Source: Agelaius tricolor
Lineage: Eukaryota > Chordata > Aves > Passeriformes > Icteridae
Reading direction: 5' to 3'
Assembly: GCA_023055355.1 (NCBI GenBank)
Contig: JALJCS010000007.1
Coordinates: 2,398,001 to 2,462,000, forward strand
DNA length: 64,000 nucleotides
In this document: one piece after another, positions 1-10,277 of the stretch
Layout: each line of letters begins with the position of its first letter
Position numbering within the stretch: the stretch's first letter is position 1
Made by a program: the position numbers and the translations under genes
The notes under the pieces: model-generated
Told to the model about the DNA's origin: nothing
What the model saw: only the letters and a program-made list of their open reading frames with translations
The model's database searches: none

Positions 1-386
1 ACTGGTTCTGTACACACAATGCCTGAATTTCAGCAGCATTTTCTACCTGCTTTAATTTCCTCTTGTGGAATGGACAGAGTTGGAGTTAATCCAAACAATC
101 TGTTGTTTTTTCCTCCTAAAAGTACAGCAGCTTCATCCATCTCCAACCAAATAATTCCAAATTGCCTTTGTTTGGAGATGATACACTTAAAATACCTGGA
201 AGCATTCTTTAACTCAAGCTATCACTGATTTATTATGTGCTGCTTTAATTCTCCCTTAAAAATGTGCACCCTGCTCGGGAGGATTTTAAACTATTCACTC
301 ATATTAAGGGGAATTTTGTGGAAAAAGACAAAATACCCATGAGTTCTGCCACCAATTTTATGAAAAGAAAGTTTGAGAACTCTTAC
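1..386 (-). other. HLCS intron, 5' part of the last intron
   Basis: This is intron sequence downstream (in transcript sense) of the 387-600 exon. It opens with the GTAAGA donor at 381-386. No match to the HLCS C-terminal exon and no recognised repeat is seen. Confidence 0.8.
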
Positions 387-600
387 CTGTGTACCCAATA
401 CTTGTAGTACTGGGGAAGGACTCCATTGGGCCCCTTCTCCTGGAACACCTCAATGAGCCTCTCCAGCACAGTCACAGTCCTTGCAATGAGGCAATCTGCA
501 CTCAGAGGCTTCAGCTCTGTCCCCTCTTCCCTGTTAAACTTTGCAATGAGGTCATTGATGCAGATGGTGGGGTTGCTGTTATTCACATTAAACCCAAAGC
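387..600 (-). CDS. HLCS: HLCS internal coding exon (214 bp), penultimate visible coding segment
   Basis: The exon completes the glycine codon and encodes [20 protein letters not shown] through ALLELIGN-like helices to [10 protein letters not shown], ending with two bases of the next codon. It matches human about residues 599-670 ([28 protein letters not shown]). The conserved aspartate in LSADCLIAR equals human D634. The human cysteine after the first glycine is phenylalanine here (GFGFNV). The acceptor is tcctctgCAG (601-603) and the donor GTAAGA (381-386). The open frame continues past the splice site to a chance stop, so the true exon end is set by the donor. The last coding exon, which carries the small C-terminal domain, should lie left of position 1. 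Confidence 0.95.
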
Positions 601-2271
601 CTGCAGAGGACAAAGAGGAGGACACGATCAAAGAGACAAACTCTTTGTTACCATCGCAGCCAGCACTTAATTCACCTGCTCCCTACAACCATCCCTCACT
701 CAGGATGGCTGGTTTCATTCAGCCTCTTACACCTTTGGATCTTCCTTCTCCTATAATTACAATTTCTCAGCTCAGATTTTGCTCTTTGTCCTCAAAATTC
801 CTCCTCAGAGTTAGAGAGGCAAATCCAGCAGAGCCTTCCACCCACACCCCAACAAACTGCACCCTGGTTCCAGAACCATCCACGTGAGACATTCCTGTGC
901 TCCCTGGAAGCTCCTCAGCCCACTCAGAGAACAACTGATCCCAGCCTAAGATGGAGTTTTTATCTCCCAGTCTAAAACTCAGCTCAGAGACCTTTCTGCT
1001 TCCTGCAGTGAGCTCAGTGCCCTGTACAAAACCCCAGACTTTGCACTCAGCTGATAAGCCTCGTTTGGCTTGCTCAGGAAAGCCCAGAAGATTTGATTTT
1101 AACTTTGTAAGACTCCAGTTTGCCTAATCTATCTCACCACAGCATATCCTTTAGAAGCCTCAAGCCTCTCGCTGAGATTTCTCCAGCTGCAATTCCCAAA
1201 TTCTGAGTTGGCAGAATGCCTCCCTTGTTTAAATATGGCTCTTGGGGCCTTTTCTGCAGCCTGCAGGAACAGCCTTCCAGGGATGTAAAGAACTATATTG
1301 TATTACCTGTTTATTTTTTTCTCCTAATAATTTGGGTTTGTTTTTTTTTTTCTTCCCTCAGACATTTGGGATAAAACTCCCTGTCTGTCAATCAGGTTTG
1401 GACATGATGCAGCTCCATCTGCAAGGAGGTGCAGATGTCTTGATTTGTAAATTTGCTGTTAATAATTCATAATTTGTGTTAACTTTGAGAAGGATTCCTT
1501 CAGTGAAAAGGAGTTTGGGACTTTTAACAAGTCAGGGAATGAACACAAACAAGGCACAGGGATCCCAACACACCAGTCCTGTGGAAATGAGCTGAAATGG
1601 GTTATTGGAAAGAGACAAAGGAAAATGAACTGGAAAATGCAACGAGCTGTGCCAGCAAATCCCAACTCAGCCATCTGCACCCCAGTGTGAGGGAACAGAG
1701 ACCCCACTGAGGGGTCCCAGGCTCTTGGGGTCCATCAGGATCACTGCTCAGCAACCCAAAACGTGGGACACAGCAGCCACCCGGGGACGAGGAGCTCGGC
1801 TGAAGCCCCAGCACCTGGGGACGAACGCGGCAAGGGGGGAAAGGCAGCCAGGAAACTGGAAAGCCACAAGGAAAGCCACAGGGTGCTCGGGGCTCTGGGG
1901 GCACCTGGGCAGTGCCCACGGGAGCAGAGAGCGTTCAGCAGTGCTGCTGGGGCTGATGGATGTGCCAGTGGTGGATCCACGAGGAGCTGCACGTGCCTGA
2001 GCAGAGGCTGAGCAGGGTTTGCTGCTCGCGCTCGCTGCCTGCCCCCTGCATTCCGCTGGAGCTGGGCTCCTCCGCCGGCTCCGAGCCTGGCCCTCACAGT
2101 AATGGTGAGTATTCTCCTCAGAACTCCTCCTCCAGAAGAGCCAACACCGTGAAGTTCTTCAATTTTAAATTCCAAATTGGAAAAAAAAGGTTTTTGGTTG
2201 GTTTATTTTGGTTTTTTTTTCCAAACTGTGTTTGAAAGTCTCGGCGTGAAGCGTTGTCACCTGCAGCATTT
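601..2271. other. Unique intronic sequence, with a GC-rich patch at 1780-2100
   Basis: No gene or recognised repeat is seen from 601 to 2271. The part from about 1780 to 2100 is richer in G+C and CpG than its surroundings. The overlapping reading frames there on both strands look like a by-product of base composition. Confidence 0.5.
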
Positions 2272-2640
2272 GAGCAATGAAAATGCAGGTTTGTCTCTGA
2301 TCTTACTCTCCTGAGCAATGAAAATGCAGGTTTGTCTCTGATCTTACTCTCCTGAGCAATGAAAATGCAGGTTTGTCTCTGATCTTACTCTCCTGAGCAA
2401 TGAAAAGGCAGGTTTGTCTCTGATCTTACTCTCCTGAGCAATGAAAAGGCAGGTTTGTCTCTGATCTTACTCTCCTGAGCAATGAAAAGGCAGGTTTGTC
2501 TCTGATCTTATTCTCCTGAGCAATGAAAATGCAGGTTTGTCTCTGATCTTATTCTCCTGAGCAATGAAAATGCAGGTTTGTCTCTGATCTTACTCTCCTG
2601 AGCAATGAAAATGCAGGTTTGTCTCTGATCTTACTCTCCT
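2272..2640. repeat. Minisatellite, 41-bp unit x 9
   Basis: Exactly nine head-to-tail copies of a 41-bp unit beginning GAGCAATGAAAATGCAGG and ending TCTTACTCTCCT. Copies are almost identical; the visible variants are A/G in GAAAATG/GAAAAGG and C/T in CTTACTC/CTTATTC. Variants cluster (three consecutive AAGG units, two consecutive ATTC units), as expected from recent unit duplication. Confidence 0.97.
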
Positions 2641-2692
2641 GAGCTCCTCCTCGGAGCAGGGAAGCCACAGAGATGATCCTTGATTTCCATCA

Positions 2693-2995
2693 TTACAGAA
2701 TCACAGAATTTCTAGGTTGGAAGAGGCCTTCAAGATCATCGAGTCCAACCCATGTTCTAACACCTCAGCTGGATCATGGCACCCAGTGCCACATCCAGGC
2801 TTTTTGTAACACAGCGAGGGATGGTGACTCCACCACCTCTCTGGGTGGATGATTCCAGTATTTGGCCACTCTTTCTGTGAAAAACTTCCTCCTTCATTCC
2901 AGCCTGTATCTCCCTTGGCACAGCTTCAGACTGTGTCCTCTTGTTCTGTCTGTTGTTGCCCGGAGAAAGAGACCGAGCCCAGCTCAAATGGTTTC
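2693..2995 (-). mobile_element. CR1 LINE 3' fragment
   Basis: Reading the minus strand, the fragment ends in the CR1-type tail (...CCAACCTAGAAATTCTGTGATTCTG). Internally it carries the CR1 signatures for 'cacagaaagagtggccaaat' and the 'gacacagtctgaagctgtgcc' region. It lies in the HLCS intron and is 5'-truncated, as most CR1 copies are. Confidence 0.85.
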
Positions 2996-3054
2996 CATCG
3001 TTATCCTCATATATGGGAGATTCTGAGGAATGCCATGCAAAGAGTGAGTTCAGT

Positions 3055-3163
3055 GCCTGCAGGTGGCACTGAGTGCTCTGGGCTGGGGACAAGGTGGGCA
3101 CAGCTGGGACTCCATGGGCTGGGAGGGCTTTTCCAACCTCAGGGATCCTGGAATTCTGTCTAG
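3055..3163 (+). mobile_element. CR1 LINE 3' end, short
   Basis: A short tail with the 'ggcttttccaacctcagggatcctggaattct' character typical of CR1 3' ends. The same subfamily appears inverted at about 41975-42120 and 46272-46540. Confidence 0.7.
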
Positions 3164-4493
3164 GAAAGGCTCCTTTGGAAAAGAGGAGATGGACCTGACA
3201 CACCTTTCCTGTCGGGGAAGCTGGATCCCATCACTCCTACCAATCCCAACGCTTCAATGAGGCCCCTCTAGGACTCCCAGTGAGACACAGCACTGGAACG
3301 ATGGAAAACATCCTTGGATTCATATGGAGCAAGGAAGTTTCAATTTGAAAAGCTTCCAGCTGAAAACAGACTGATGAAAATGGACATTTATCTATACCTC
3401 AGGCCTTCCAGATGGGGATCAGAGAGAATGGATACAGAAAGTCTCCGTTTGAATTGGAGTATTTTGATGTTTAGGGTAAGAAGGGAAAGGTCCAAACCAA
3501 ATATGTGAAGTGCCTAAAGAGATATTTGATATAATGAACTATTTTTGGATGTATTCCTGCTTTCCTTGTGTTAACCAGGCTGTAGGAAAACATGGAAGTT
3601 GTAAATGGCTGAAGGGGCACAGAGAGATTTCTTAAGTTTCTGTGCAATTTCCACTCTGTTCGAGTGGATTATTTACAAAATGAAGGTATAAAATGGAACA
3701 GAAAATGTCATGTCTGGGCATGTTTCACAGAAGGAGGTGACTTCTTCAACTCTTTTCTGCCTTGCACCTCTAAAATCACAGAACTTTGACAGAAACAACA
3801 TCATGACCACTCCATCTTTGCAGGATATTTACTTGTGCTATATTCAAATAGCAAATATCATTTTTTTCTTTACCCTTTTAGACTTGCTAAGGAATTTTCT
3901 TTCAATTTTTTAGACACAGCAGAGACAATTAATTACTTCTGGAACCAGAATCTGGCAGGTTTCTCAGCAGATCTGGGATGCTTAGGGGAAAACTTCCTTA
4001 TCACATAGCAGGATGATAATCAGACTAGAGATGACAAAAATATCTCAATAATTAAAAAATGACAAAACATTACTCTGTGCATGTAGCTCTTTTGATTTAA
4101 AAAGCATGTTCTTCATTTAACTATTTGACATGTTCCAAAAAATCCATAAATTGGGAAAAAAGGATGGAGTTTTCAGTATATTCCACTGGTTTTGCAATAA
4201 ATCAAGGAGGACAATTTCCCTCTCCCATGTAATGCTCTTCCTTTGAACTCTCCTACACCAATCCAGATGCCTGCATTTATGTTTTACTTGTCAGGCATAT
4301 GGAATTATTAAGAAGAATGAAAACATTTACTTTTTGTGCTTCCTCTGGATTGAATGTTGTGCTTTATTTCCTTATGCCTGCTGTCATTATTTGTTCTTGT
4401 CGTTGCCATTTTTACTGATGCAGACACTGATAACAAAATCCTCCAGAAAAAAACCCAAAAATCAGCCAAAAAAGCTTCAAAACAGACATTTAC
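3164..4493. other. Unique AT-rich intronic sequence
   Basis: No exon, RNA gene or recognised repeat is seen in this stretch, which ends at the donor of the 4494-4608 exon. Confidence 0.5.
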
Positions 4494-4608
4494 CAATGAG
4501 AATATGAAATGTTGTTTCAATGAGTGTTGAGTTTACCAGAACTCCACCAATCTTCATCAGGTCACTGTAGTAAATATCATTTGGCCACTTCACTCGCAGC
4601 TCAATGTC
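4494..4608 (-). CDS. HLCS: HLCS internal coding exon (115 bp), WPND motif and catalytic lysine
   Basis: The exon encodes [22 protein letters not shown] and then [16 protein letters not shown] plus one base of a glycine codon, matching human about residues 561-599. WPND is the hallmark biotin-binding motif of BirA/HLCS ligases, and the lysine in SDLMKIGG is the conserved catalytic/biotin-binding lysine (human K579). The aspartate of WPND equals human D571, a disease position, and is conserved. The acceptor is tttctttAG (4609-4610) and the donor GTAAAT (4488-4493). It starts in phase 0 and ends with one extra base, joining to the next exon without a break. Bird-specific changes (IETTFHI against human MGETFYI) are conservative. 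Confidence 0.96.
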
Positions 4609-4672
4609 CTAAAGAAACAAAAGCAGACATTTAGAGACATTTATGGCTCATTCATGACTCCATAATCTGTAG

Positions 4673-5210
4673 AGAATCATGGAATGGTTTGGGTTGGAAG
4701 GGACCTCAGAGCCCACCCAGTGCCACCCCTGCCATGGCAGGGACACCTCCCACTGTCCCAGGCTGCTCCAGCCCCAGTGTCCAGCCTGGCCTTGGGCACT
4801 GCCAGGGATCCAGGGGCAGCCCCAGCTGCTCTGGGAATTCTATTCCAGGGCCTCCCCACCCTCCCAGGGAAGGATTTTTTTCCCAACATTCCACCTAAAC
4901 CTGTGATTTTTCAGTGTGAAGCCATTCCCTGGGTGCTGTCCCTGCATGCCCTGGAAATTGTCTCTCTCCAGCTTTCCTGGGGCTCCTGCAGGCCCTGCAA
5001 GGCCACCCTGAGCTCAGCCCAAAGCTTCTCCTGTGCAGGTGAACAATCCCAGCTGTGCCAGCCTTTCCTCCCAGCAGAGCTGCTCCATCCCTCTGCTCAT
5101 CCTGGAGCCTCCTCTGGGCTCTCTGCAGCAGCTCCAGCTCCTCCCTGGGCTGGGCCCAGGCCTGGGGCAGCTCTGCAGGTGGGGAATCACCTGAGCAGGG
5201 CAGAGGAAGA
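4673..5210 (-). mobile_element. CR1 LINE 3' fragment, about 540 bp
   Basis: The minus strand reads from the CR1 body (GCCCAAAGC reversed, 'ggagaagctttgggctgagctcagggtggcc') through 'gatccctggcagtgcccaaggccaggctgg' to the 3' tail CCAACCCAAACCATTCCATG. It is highly similar to copies at 7248-7655, 18690-19835 and 53276-53800, so this subfamily was active over a limited period. Confidence 0.93.
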
Positions 5211-5337
5211 GAATTTTCTCTGCCTTTTTACCACACCCAAAATGCTGCTGTCAACTGCTCCTCTTAATGAGAATCTACTGAAATGCTCCACAAATGCTAC
5301 AGAAAATGGAACCCTGCCTGAGGAACCTTGCAGGAAC

Positions 5338-5797
5338 TGATGCCTCAGGTTTGAGCTTTTCTATTTTTCACATTCTGTGCTGCTTTAGTGTGTGGGGCTG
5401 GGTTCACATTCTGGGATGGTGAGCTCTGTGCACAGAGCAGGGAGACAAAACAATTCCTGCTCCAGCTGGGCACCAAGGACAAATGATCCAAATCTCAGCC
5501 CCAGAGCACAAACCCCGTGGGCTGGAGAGAGAAAAACAAGCAGGGTGGGACTGCAGGGGCTAAAGCTGGAATGGGACAATGAACTGCAAGATGCAAATGG
5601 AGCAGAACTGATCCCAGGGACAGAGCCCGTGCCCGGCCGTGCATTTTGGGGCCATTTTGGTTCATCTTGGGTGCAGCCCTGGCTGGGCTCTGGTGCTGCC
5701 CAAGGTGCATCCATGGAGGAGATGCTTTGAATCAATCCCTGCTTTATTCTTTAGCCCTGCCCAGCCTCTGCTCTGGGGCAGCCTGCACAAGGCATCA
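5338..5797 (+). mobile_element. Solo LTR, family A, full length (460 bp)
   Basis: The element begins TGATGCC and ends GGCATCA, a perfect 7-bp terminal inverted repeat of TG..CA type. It is about 95% identical by eye to inverted copies at 36503-36962 and 19315-19760. The flanks GGAAC and GTAGC match at three of five positions, so a target duplication is only possible. No retroviral coding sequence is attached. The strand is chosen from the poly(A) signal AATAAA in the related copy at 55545-55880. Confidence 0.85.
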
Positions 5798-5997
5798 GTA
5801 GCAGCCAAAGAGACAGTGACATCCTGAATTTCAGAAAGGAAATTCAGCAGACAGGAGAAATCTCAGTTCCCAACCACAGAAATGGTTCAGAGATGTCCCA
5901 AGGCTGTCCCTGCTGGAAACACAAACTGAGCAGTGACAACGTCCCAGCCCCACAGAGCAGCTTTTGTTGAAACCACGGGGCTGAGCTGAGCTTTGCA

Positions 5998-6496
5998 CTG
6001 GCTACTTAAACACAGAAAGAAAGCAAATGTGCTTCCTGCAGCTTGAAACACTGCCCATGGCTGCTGCATCCCCGGGGGCAAATCAGGGGAGGTGCTCCAG
6101 GCCTACAGGAGTCGCATTCCCTCCTATTGTAGGGGCAGAAATCCCTTTACAGGATGTGTGAAAGCTGCACCTGGGTCCGTGTCTACTTTCCTGACAGATT
6201 TAAAGGCCAGGGAGGAGTCCATGACACGTCCACTGACAGGAAATACTACCTGATTTTGCTATCAAAGCATTCTGAGGGAAAGTATCACCAGCTCCTATTC
6301 GTTATGGAAAGGAACTTGGCTCCCTGCACCGGGGGAAGGATTTTAGGGGACTCTGGAGACATGGGAGGAATGACACAGTGAAATGGTGCTCTCAGTGATA
6401 AAAGGGGGAAACACACACCTGTGAGACAGCAGACAGTAGCTCTGTGACTGAAGTGACAACAAGCAGCAGGAACAGCTGAGGCAGCTGGGTGTTCTC
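5998..6496. other. Unique intronic sequence
   Basis: No gene or recognised repeat is seen between the two solo LTRs. Confidence 0.4.
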
Positions 6497-6980
6497 ATCA
6501 CTGCTGGATTTGTGGGGTGCCCCCATGAAGGGAGGAATGATGAATCTGGCTCCATGTTCTCAGAAGGCTGATTTATTATTTTATGATACTATATTATATT
6601 AAAGAATGCTCTACTAAACTATACTAAAGAATACAGAAAGGACACAGACAGAAGGATAAAAAGATAATAATGAAAACTCCTGACTCTCTCCAGAGTCCTG
6701 ACACAGCTTGGCCCTGCTTGGCCAAAGAGTGAAAACAACTCCCAGCAGAATCCAATGGAACAATCACCTGTGGGTGAACAATCTCCAAACACATTCCACA
6801 TGTGAGCACAACACAGGAGAAGCAAATGAGATAAGAATTGTTTTCCTTTTTCTCTGAGGCTTCTCAGCTTCACAGGAGAAAAATTCTGGGCAAAGGGATT
6901 TTTCAGAAAATGTGAATGCCACACGTGACTTTGCCACAGAGTGTGTTCACCAGGTACCACACAAAATGTCACAAAATATG
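6497..6980 (-). mobile_element. Solo LTR, family B
   Basis: The minus strand begins TGTGACATTTTGTG and carries 'ctgagaagcctcagagaaaaagg', 'caggtgattgttccattgg' and an AATAAA-bearing AT-rich 3' part followed by CTTCTGAGAACATGGAGCC. A second copy lies on the opposite strand at 33161-33702. Edges are estimated from where the two copies stop matching. No internal retroviral sequence is present. Confidence 0.8.
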
Positions 6981-7247
6981 CTGGAAATGGAGCAATTCTT
7001 GTCTTCCCTCACTAGAGAGACTCTGCTGTTCTCAGAATGGGAGAACAAAGCATCCTCTTGATTTGAAGCCCATTTGCATCCTCAGCATGAACATCTGACA
7101 AGGGAATTTCCAACCGAGCCCTCAGATCTGCTCTGGGAGGAGCCACACCAAAGCCTTGGTTACTGCTGGTTCAGCAGAGTCAGTAACTGTGGCCATCCTA
7201 AAAGCCATGAGTGGCTGATAAACTGAGCCATGGACCTCTTGGAGCCA

Positions 7248-7655
7248 GGGTGGGCAGAGGGATGGAGCAGCTCTGCTGGGAGGAAAGGCTGGCACAGCTG
7301 GGATTGTTCACCTGCACAGGAGAAGCTTTGGGCTGAGCTCAGGGTGGCCTTGCAGGGCCTGCAGGAGCCCCAGGAAAGCTGGAGAGAGACAATTTCCAGG
7401 GGATGCAGGGACAGCACACAGGGAATGGCTTCACACTGAAAAATTACAGGTTTGGATGGGATGGTGGGAAAAAAATTTTTTTTTTTTTTGTTTCTTAGAG
7501 CAGCTGTGGCTGCCCCTGGATCCCTGGCAGTGCCCAAGGCCAGGCTGGACACTGGGGACATTGGAGCAGCCTGGGACAGTGGAGGTGTCCCTGCACTGGC
7601 AGGGCTGGGATGATCTTTCAGACCCTTCCAACCCAACCCATTCCATGATTCCATC
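7248..7655 (+). mobile_element. CR1 LINE 3' fragment
   Basis: It matches the 18690-19835 element from 'agggatggagcagctctgctgg' to the tail 'caacccaacccattccatgattcc'. A poly-T run at 7476-7489 has expanded in the middle. Confidence 0.93.
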
Positions 7656-8954
7656 CCTCTGCAGATCATCCCATTGTTTGTGGCTGCTGCAGCTGGTATG
7701 ACATGGACATACAGAAAAGCCTTGCAAGACTTGAGTGCAAAGGGGAAATTCAAGCACTGAGTTTTTGATAATTTTTAACATTTTCTTGCTGTGACATCAT
7801 TGATTCTAAACCTTTAACTCTGTTTTGCCCCCCTGCTGATGTCCCCTCAGGTTCAGCAGATCTGCCCTGGTCACTCTTTACTCTCCATATGCTCAGTACA
7901 GTACACTCATTATCGATCCTCATTTTTTACATCAATATTTGGAACTTCAGTCACCTTTTTCCTCTTGAATGGAATAAAATTAAAAAATGCCACAGTGCAT
8001 CAGGGCAGGCACACAGGAGCAAAACCACCTCCATTCATAAATCAGCTCCTTCCCCAGTCATCCCCATATTTTATAAAACTAACCCTTGTCCCTTTGTTTT
8101 TAAGTGGTCAAATTATCCACTCCAGCCAAATATTTTATATTGCAAATTTTAGCCTGAAGCATTTTGTTTTTCCAGTCAGGTTATGAAGCACTGAATTTAG
8201 AAGGTTTTAATAGAAAGGCTGACAGACCCTAAACTCCAGCAAAGCTACTGGGTGCCACTATAATAAAGTTCATGTGTAAATGTGTATAAGTCATTGATTT
8301 TCTGTAATATAGGAAACATATGCTTTAGTTAACTACTTCTGTAAAATACCAAAGTTTTATAGTTAGCAAATATTAGGAAATGGTAACATTAAAAAGGAGA
8401 TATATGAGGTGGTAAAGAAGACTGGTTCTTCATTTTAATACTGATGACAGGACACTTGATTCCCTCTCGAGAGCAATTCTCCTCAGCTCTTGCTTTAGAA
8501 ATCAGTTTTCAACCTTAAACAAGGGTTGGAAAAATCCTTTAAAAGGGATAAAGTGACCACTGAAACAGCACCAACGAAAAAGCAGAAAAGGATTTGTCAG
8601 TTTTATTCATTTTTCCCTCCTCCTTATTCTCCTTCAAAATCAAAACAAATCAGCTCCATTGTTGGGCAAACAAAATTGACTTTTTCTTTACTGCTGAGGA
8701 TTGAGGCTTAAGTTTCATAAGATTAAGAGTGAAATGAGTGCAGTGCATTTGATCAGCTCTGTAAAAGAACATTCATCCTCTGGATATTGGATTTCTCCAA
8801 ACATATCAATAATCAAACACGAGGAAGGTTAAGTTTAGATTCTTTTAAAGAACTGAATTATACATTCAGCCATTACGCACAGAAAAGGCCCAGCAAAAAT
8901 CTGAATTTCCTGGAAATGGAAGGAGGGATTTTGAGATGAGTTAGAAGGACATAC
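7656..8954. other. Unique intronic sequence
   Basis: No recognisable gene or repeat is seen. The sequence is AT-rich and ends at the donor of the 8955-9115 exon. Confidence 0.5.
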
Positions 8955-9115
8955 CTCATATCCTGGGATGGATCTGACTGCCTCTACCACTGCCAAGGAC
9001 ACCAGGTGCTGGATGAAAGGAATTCTCTGGCCCAGGTTGGAATGTAGAGGGATGGAGAGGTGCAGAGTGGACAGGGCACAGCCCATGGGACTGAGCCAAA
9101 CGTTCCCACCACGAC
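8955..9115 (-). CDS. HLCS: HLCS internal coding exon (161 bp), adenylate-binding loop and helix
   Basis: The exon completes the split glycine and encodes [16 protein letters not shown]...[12 protein letters not shown], closely matching human HLCS about residues 507-560. It supplies the RGGN part of the conserved biotinyl-AMP loop, including the arginine equivalent to human R508, plus the residues equivalent to G518 and V550, all sites of human holocarboxylase synthetase deficiency mutations and all unchanged here. The acceptor is ...catgccCAG (9116-9118) and the donor GTATGT (8949-8954). The exon is 2 + 53 codons and ends in phase 0, compatible with both neighbours. No stop or frameshift is seen. 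The segment SIPGYE differs from human SIPEYQ, an ordinary lineage difference. Confidence 0.96.
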
Positions 9116-9375
9116 CTGGGCATGAGAGGAAAAAGGGGAACTTCAACTCAGGACAAGAACATTTTTATAAAAAAGATCACCTTGTGAATGTAGATAACAA
9201 AAGATAACTAAAGACAGAGATAACTAAAGAGAAAGACTCAAAGGTATCCATCCAAGAATGTACCAAAAGTTCCTTTAATGGAGTTTTCCAAACTAATTTT
9301 GAAAGAAAAAGGGTTAAAGTGCAAAGCTTTTTCTTAAAAAAAAAAATTGGAATTTTTAAAATATTGCTGTATCCC

Positions 9376-9498
9376 TGTAAGTGTTCAAGGCCAGGTTGGA
9401 AGGGGCTCTGAGAACCTGGTTTGGTGGAAGGTGTGGCAGGGGATGGAACAAGATGATCTTTAAGGTCCCTCCCAACCCAGGCCATTCTAGAATTCTGC
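9376..9498 (+). mobile_element. CR1 LINE 3' end
   Basis: A classic CR1 3' end: 'gtgttcaaggccaggttgg', '..ctggtttggtggaaggtgtgg', 'gatgatctttaaggtccctcccaaccc' and the tail. It lies in the small intron between the 161-bp and 68-bp HLCS exons. Confidence 0.92.
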
Positions 9499-10209
9499 TC
9501 TGAGGTTCTGCAGCTGCTGCTCAATTTCCCAGCATGTCCTAAATCCCCTGCTTCCAGGAATTTTCCTGGTCTCTGCTGACAGACACATTTTAAAGATCTT
9601 GCTTTGCTCAAGTGGAAAAGCATTTCTGAAAATGCTCTGTGTGCACCCAGAAATGCACCCAAACTCTGAACCACCCTGCACTGCAAGCAGGGAATCATCT
9701 TTTCATGGATTTGTGCTCAGAAAAAGCTTCTTGGGCCACACACTCTGCTCTTGCAGCAGAATAAATGTGGCTTTCAAAGAAGTGCCAGCATTTTTCTGGG
9801 CAGGAAACACGACTTGCTTACATTGATCTGCTCAGGCAGGTCCTTCAGACTCAATCTCAGAGCCCCAGTCCTGCTCCAGCTAACCCAGTTTCAGTTTTCA
9901 TCTGGAGCTCTGACTTGTGTTACACTCAGTGTAGTGATGGCAGCTTTTGTGACTGGCAAAACTTTTTTGGCAGGAGCCAGGAGACCATTAAATCATTTCT
10001 GCAAAAGCCACCAAACATCCTGAAAATGTTTACTTTGGTCTCTTATTAACTTTTGGGTTTTGAGTTTGAATCCACAGTTTGAGCAGGAGGAGAAGAGGAC
10101 AGGCTTATTCTATGGATTATATTATCAAAAATGCTCATAATGCAGCTTGAAATGTCCTATTTTGTGTATTTAATACACATTTATGAATAAAACAAGGAGA
10201 TTTACTCAC

Positions 10210-10277
10210 CTTTCCCTTGTGTTTGTCGAACAGCCACTGCTATTAAACCCATCTCCTCAGGCACCTCGAACATTAAC
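10210..10277 (-). CDS. HLCS: HLCS internal coding exon (68 bp), start of the visible ligase domain
   Basis: Read on the minus strand this exon encodes LMFEVPEEMGLIAVAVRQTQGK, preceded by one base and followed by one base of split glycine codons. It matches human HLCS about residues 484-507 ([24 protein letters not shown]). The acceptor is a pyrimidine-rich tract ending in ggCAG at 10278-10280. The donor is a strong GTGAGT at 10204-10209. The QGKG end is the first half of the conserved GKGRGGN loop that closes over biotinyl-5'-AMP in biotin-protein ligases. The exon ends after the first base of codon 507, the position of the human c.1519+5G>A splice mutation; here the +5 base is the normal G. 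Sixty-eight bases are too short for an ORF caller, so it is recognised by homology and phase. Confidence 0.93.

Noticed and set aside
4684..5340. Plus-strand open frame of 218 codons
   Set aside because: It is antisense to a CR1 3' fragment. The same translation recurs at other CR1 copies, so it is a repeat artefact.
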